Assembly: GCA_014529385.2 (NCBI GenBank)
Contig: CM043960.1
Location: forward strand, 25,026,896-25,090,895
Source: Adiantum capillus-veneris
Taxonomy: Eukaryota; Streptophyta; Polypodiopsida; Polypodiales; Pteridaceae
DNA: 64,000 nt
Reading direction: 5' to 3'
Shown: positions 63,385-64,000 of the stretch, in pieces
Layout: each line of letters starts with the position of its first letter
Numbering within the stretch: the first letter of the stretch is position 1
Notes under the pieces: generated by a model
Told to the model about the DNA's origin: nothing
Databases searched by the model: none
The model's input: only the letters and a program-made list of their open reading frames with translations
Translations under genes and position numbers: made by a program

Positions 63385-64000
63385 AATCTAGATGGTGCAA
63401 ACATCTCTAGGATAGGGAGTTGTAGCAAATGTAGTCATGTTTGCTTAGCATCACGCACAAAAGGCATGTGGCGTGAAAACTTCTTTTACAATGATCATGA
63501 CATTCATGTTGATTGTGGCCCCTCGGAACTTGTGTCCAATCATAGCATATGCAGGAGTTATAGGAAAAGTGGACTTATGGTACCAACATCCATTGAATGT
63601 CCACCTACTATGCTTTGATCATCGTAGTGTAAGTTCTTGTATTGATGTGTCTAGCATCACTTTAATTGCATTGACATTGCTATCTTCATTTTGGAGGATA
63701 TTTCCTTAGTTGAGTATTGCAATGTTGGAACTGTGGGGCACCCAGCACCCAGCATAGTGATCCATTAGCTGCTCCAATTGTTAAGTTTATGTTCTATGTT
63801 ATCATCACCTTTGCTCCTTTACTTATTTTATCAATTGCATGGAAGTCGGGATCTTCAATCCATGCTTGGAGCTCGGGCACACTGTCTACATTTGTGTTGA
63901 GAGTTATTTGAATGATGTGACTACGTCGTTGAAAGCGTTCCAGGAGAACGTTATTATAATAGCAAAAGTCACTCTTGTGTGTGCAAATGATTGTCCTTTT
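63385..64000 (-). pseudogene. PIF1/Helitron-type helicase fragment, runs off the window
   Basis: From the window edge down the minus strand: TIICTHKSDFCYYNNVLLER, VPELQAWIEDPDFHAIDKIS, KGAKVMIT, a TAG, then NINLTIGAANGSL. After a gap come FPITPAYAMIGHKFRGATI (helicase motif region, usually GHKSQGATI) and, one frame over, CVMLSK (usually YVMLSR). These are C-terminal motifs of PIF1-like helicases, which in plants are mostly carried by Helitrons. At least two stops and two frameshifts show it is dead. The N-terminal part lies beyond 64000. Confidence 0.75.

Overview
The window reads as nuclear DNA of a land plant with a large, retroelement-rich genome. The single convincing host gene is a plant-type ATG18/BCAS3-family gene on the minus strand. 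It has nine exons, a predicted protein of 992 aa, and spans 32469-56469. Its fourth intron is about 19.6 kb long and packed with nested retroelements. Nothing looks bacterial: there are no operons, ribosome binding sites or CRISPR arrays. The lineage cannot be fixed by eye. The mix of huge introns, long CT microsatellites, Tat and chromovirus Ty3/gypsy elements and LINEs would fit a fern or another non-flowering plant (inference only).

Left part (1-31300) is mostly minus-strand LTR retrotransposons. In order it holds a foldback element (131-640), a decayed chromodomain Ty3/gypsy relic (2395-6330), an unassigned AT-rich stretch (6331-8524), and a nearly complete Ty1/copia element (8525-13694; one frame broken by three stops). 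These are followed by a large Tat-type Ty3/gypsy element with two RNase H domains (13695-22368), then older gypsy debris (22369-29127). That debris includes a coiled-coil/acidic ORF ruined by C-to-T-type stops and a post-integrase ORF with a membrane segment. 29133-31300 holds no recognisable gene.

Middle (31300-57070) is the ATG18/BCAS3-like gene. Exons 5-9 lie at 34748-32469 and exons 1-4 at 56469-54398. Intron 4 contains two copies of a LINE, a triple tandem of a tRNA-like SINE unit, and a rearranged chromovirus (A) carrying an inverted LTR piece. It also contains a second LINE that was split by a young chromovirus-family element (B, 44708-51129), which is flanked by a CTTGA target duplication.

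Right part (57200-64000) has no intact gene. It holds microsatellites, a candidate SINE, a decayed LINE (58384-59450), two minisatellites (60035-60502) and, at the edge, a decayed PIF1/Helitron-type helicase running off the window (63385-64000).

No clearly new biological system was found. The strongest leads are the SINE trimer whose 3' end resembles the neighbouring LINE, a 30-bp copy of exon 5 inside intron 4, a GC-AG first intron, and an upstream ORF whose stop overlaps the ATG18/BCAS3 start codon. Two spots look like assembly problems: an indel-ridden tandem copy at 18749-19064 and a 34-base G run at 31412.
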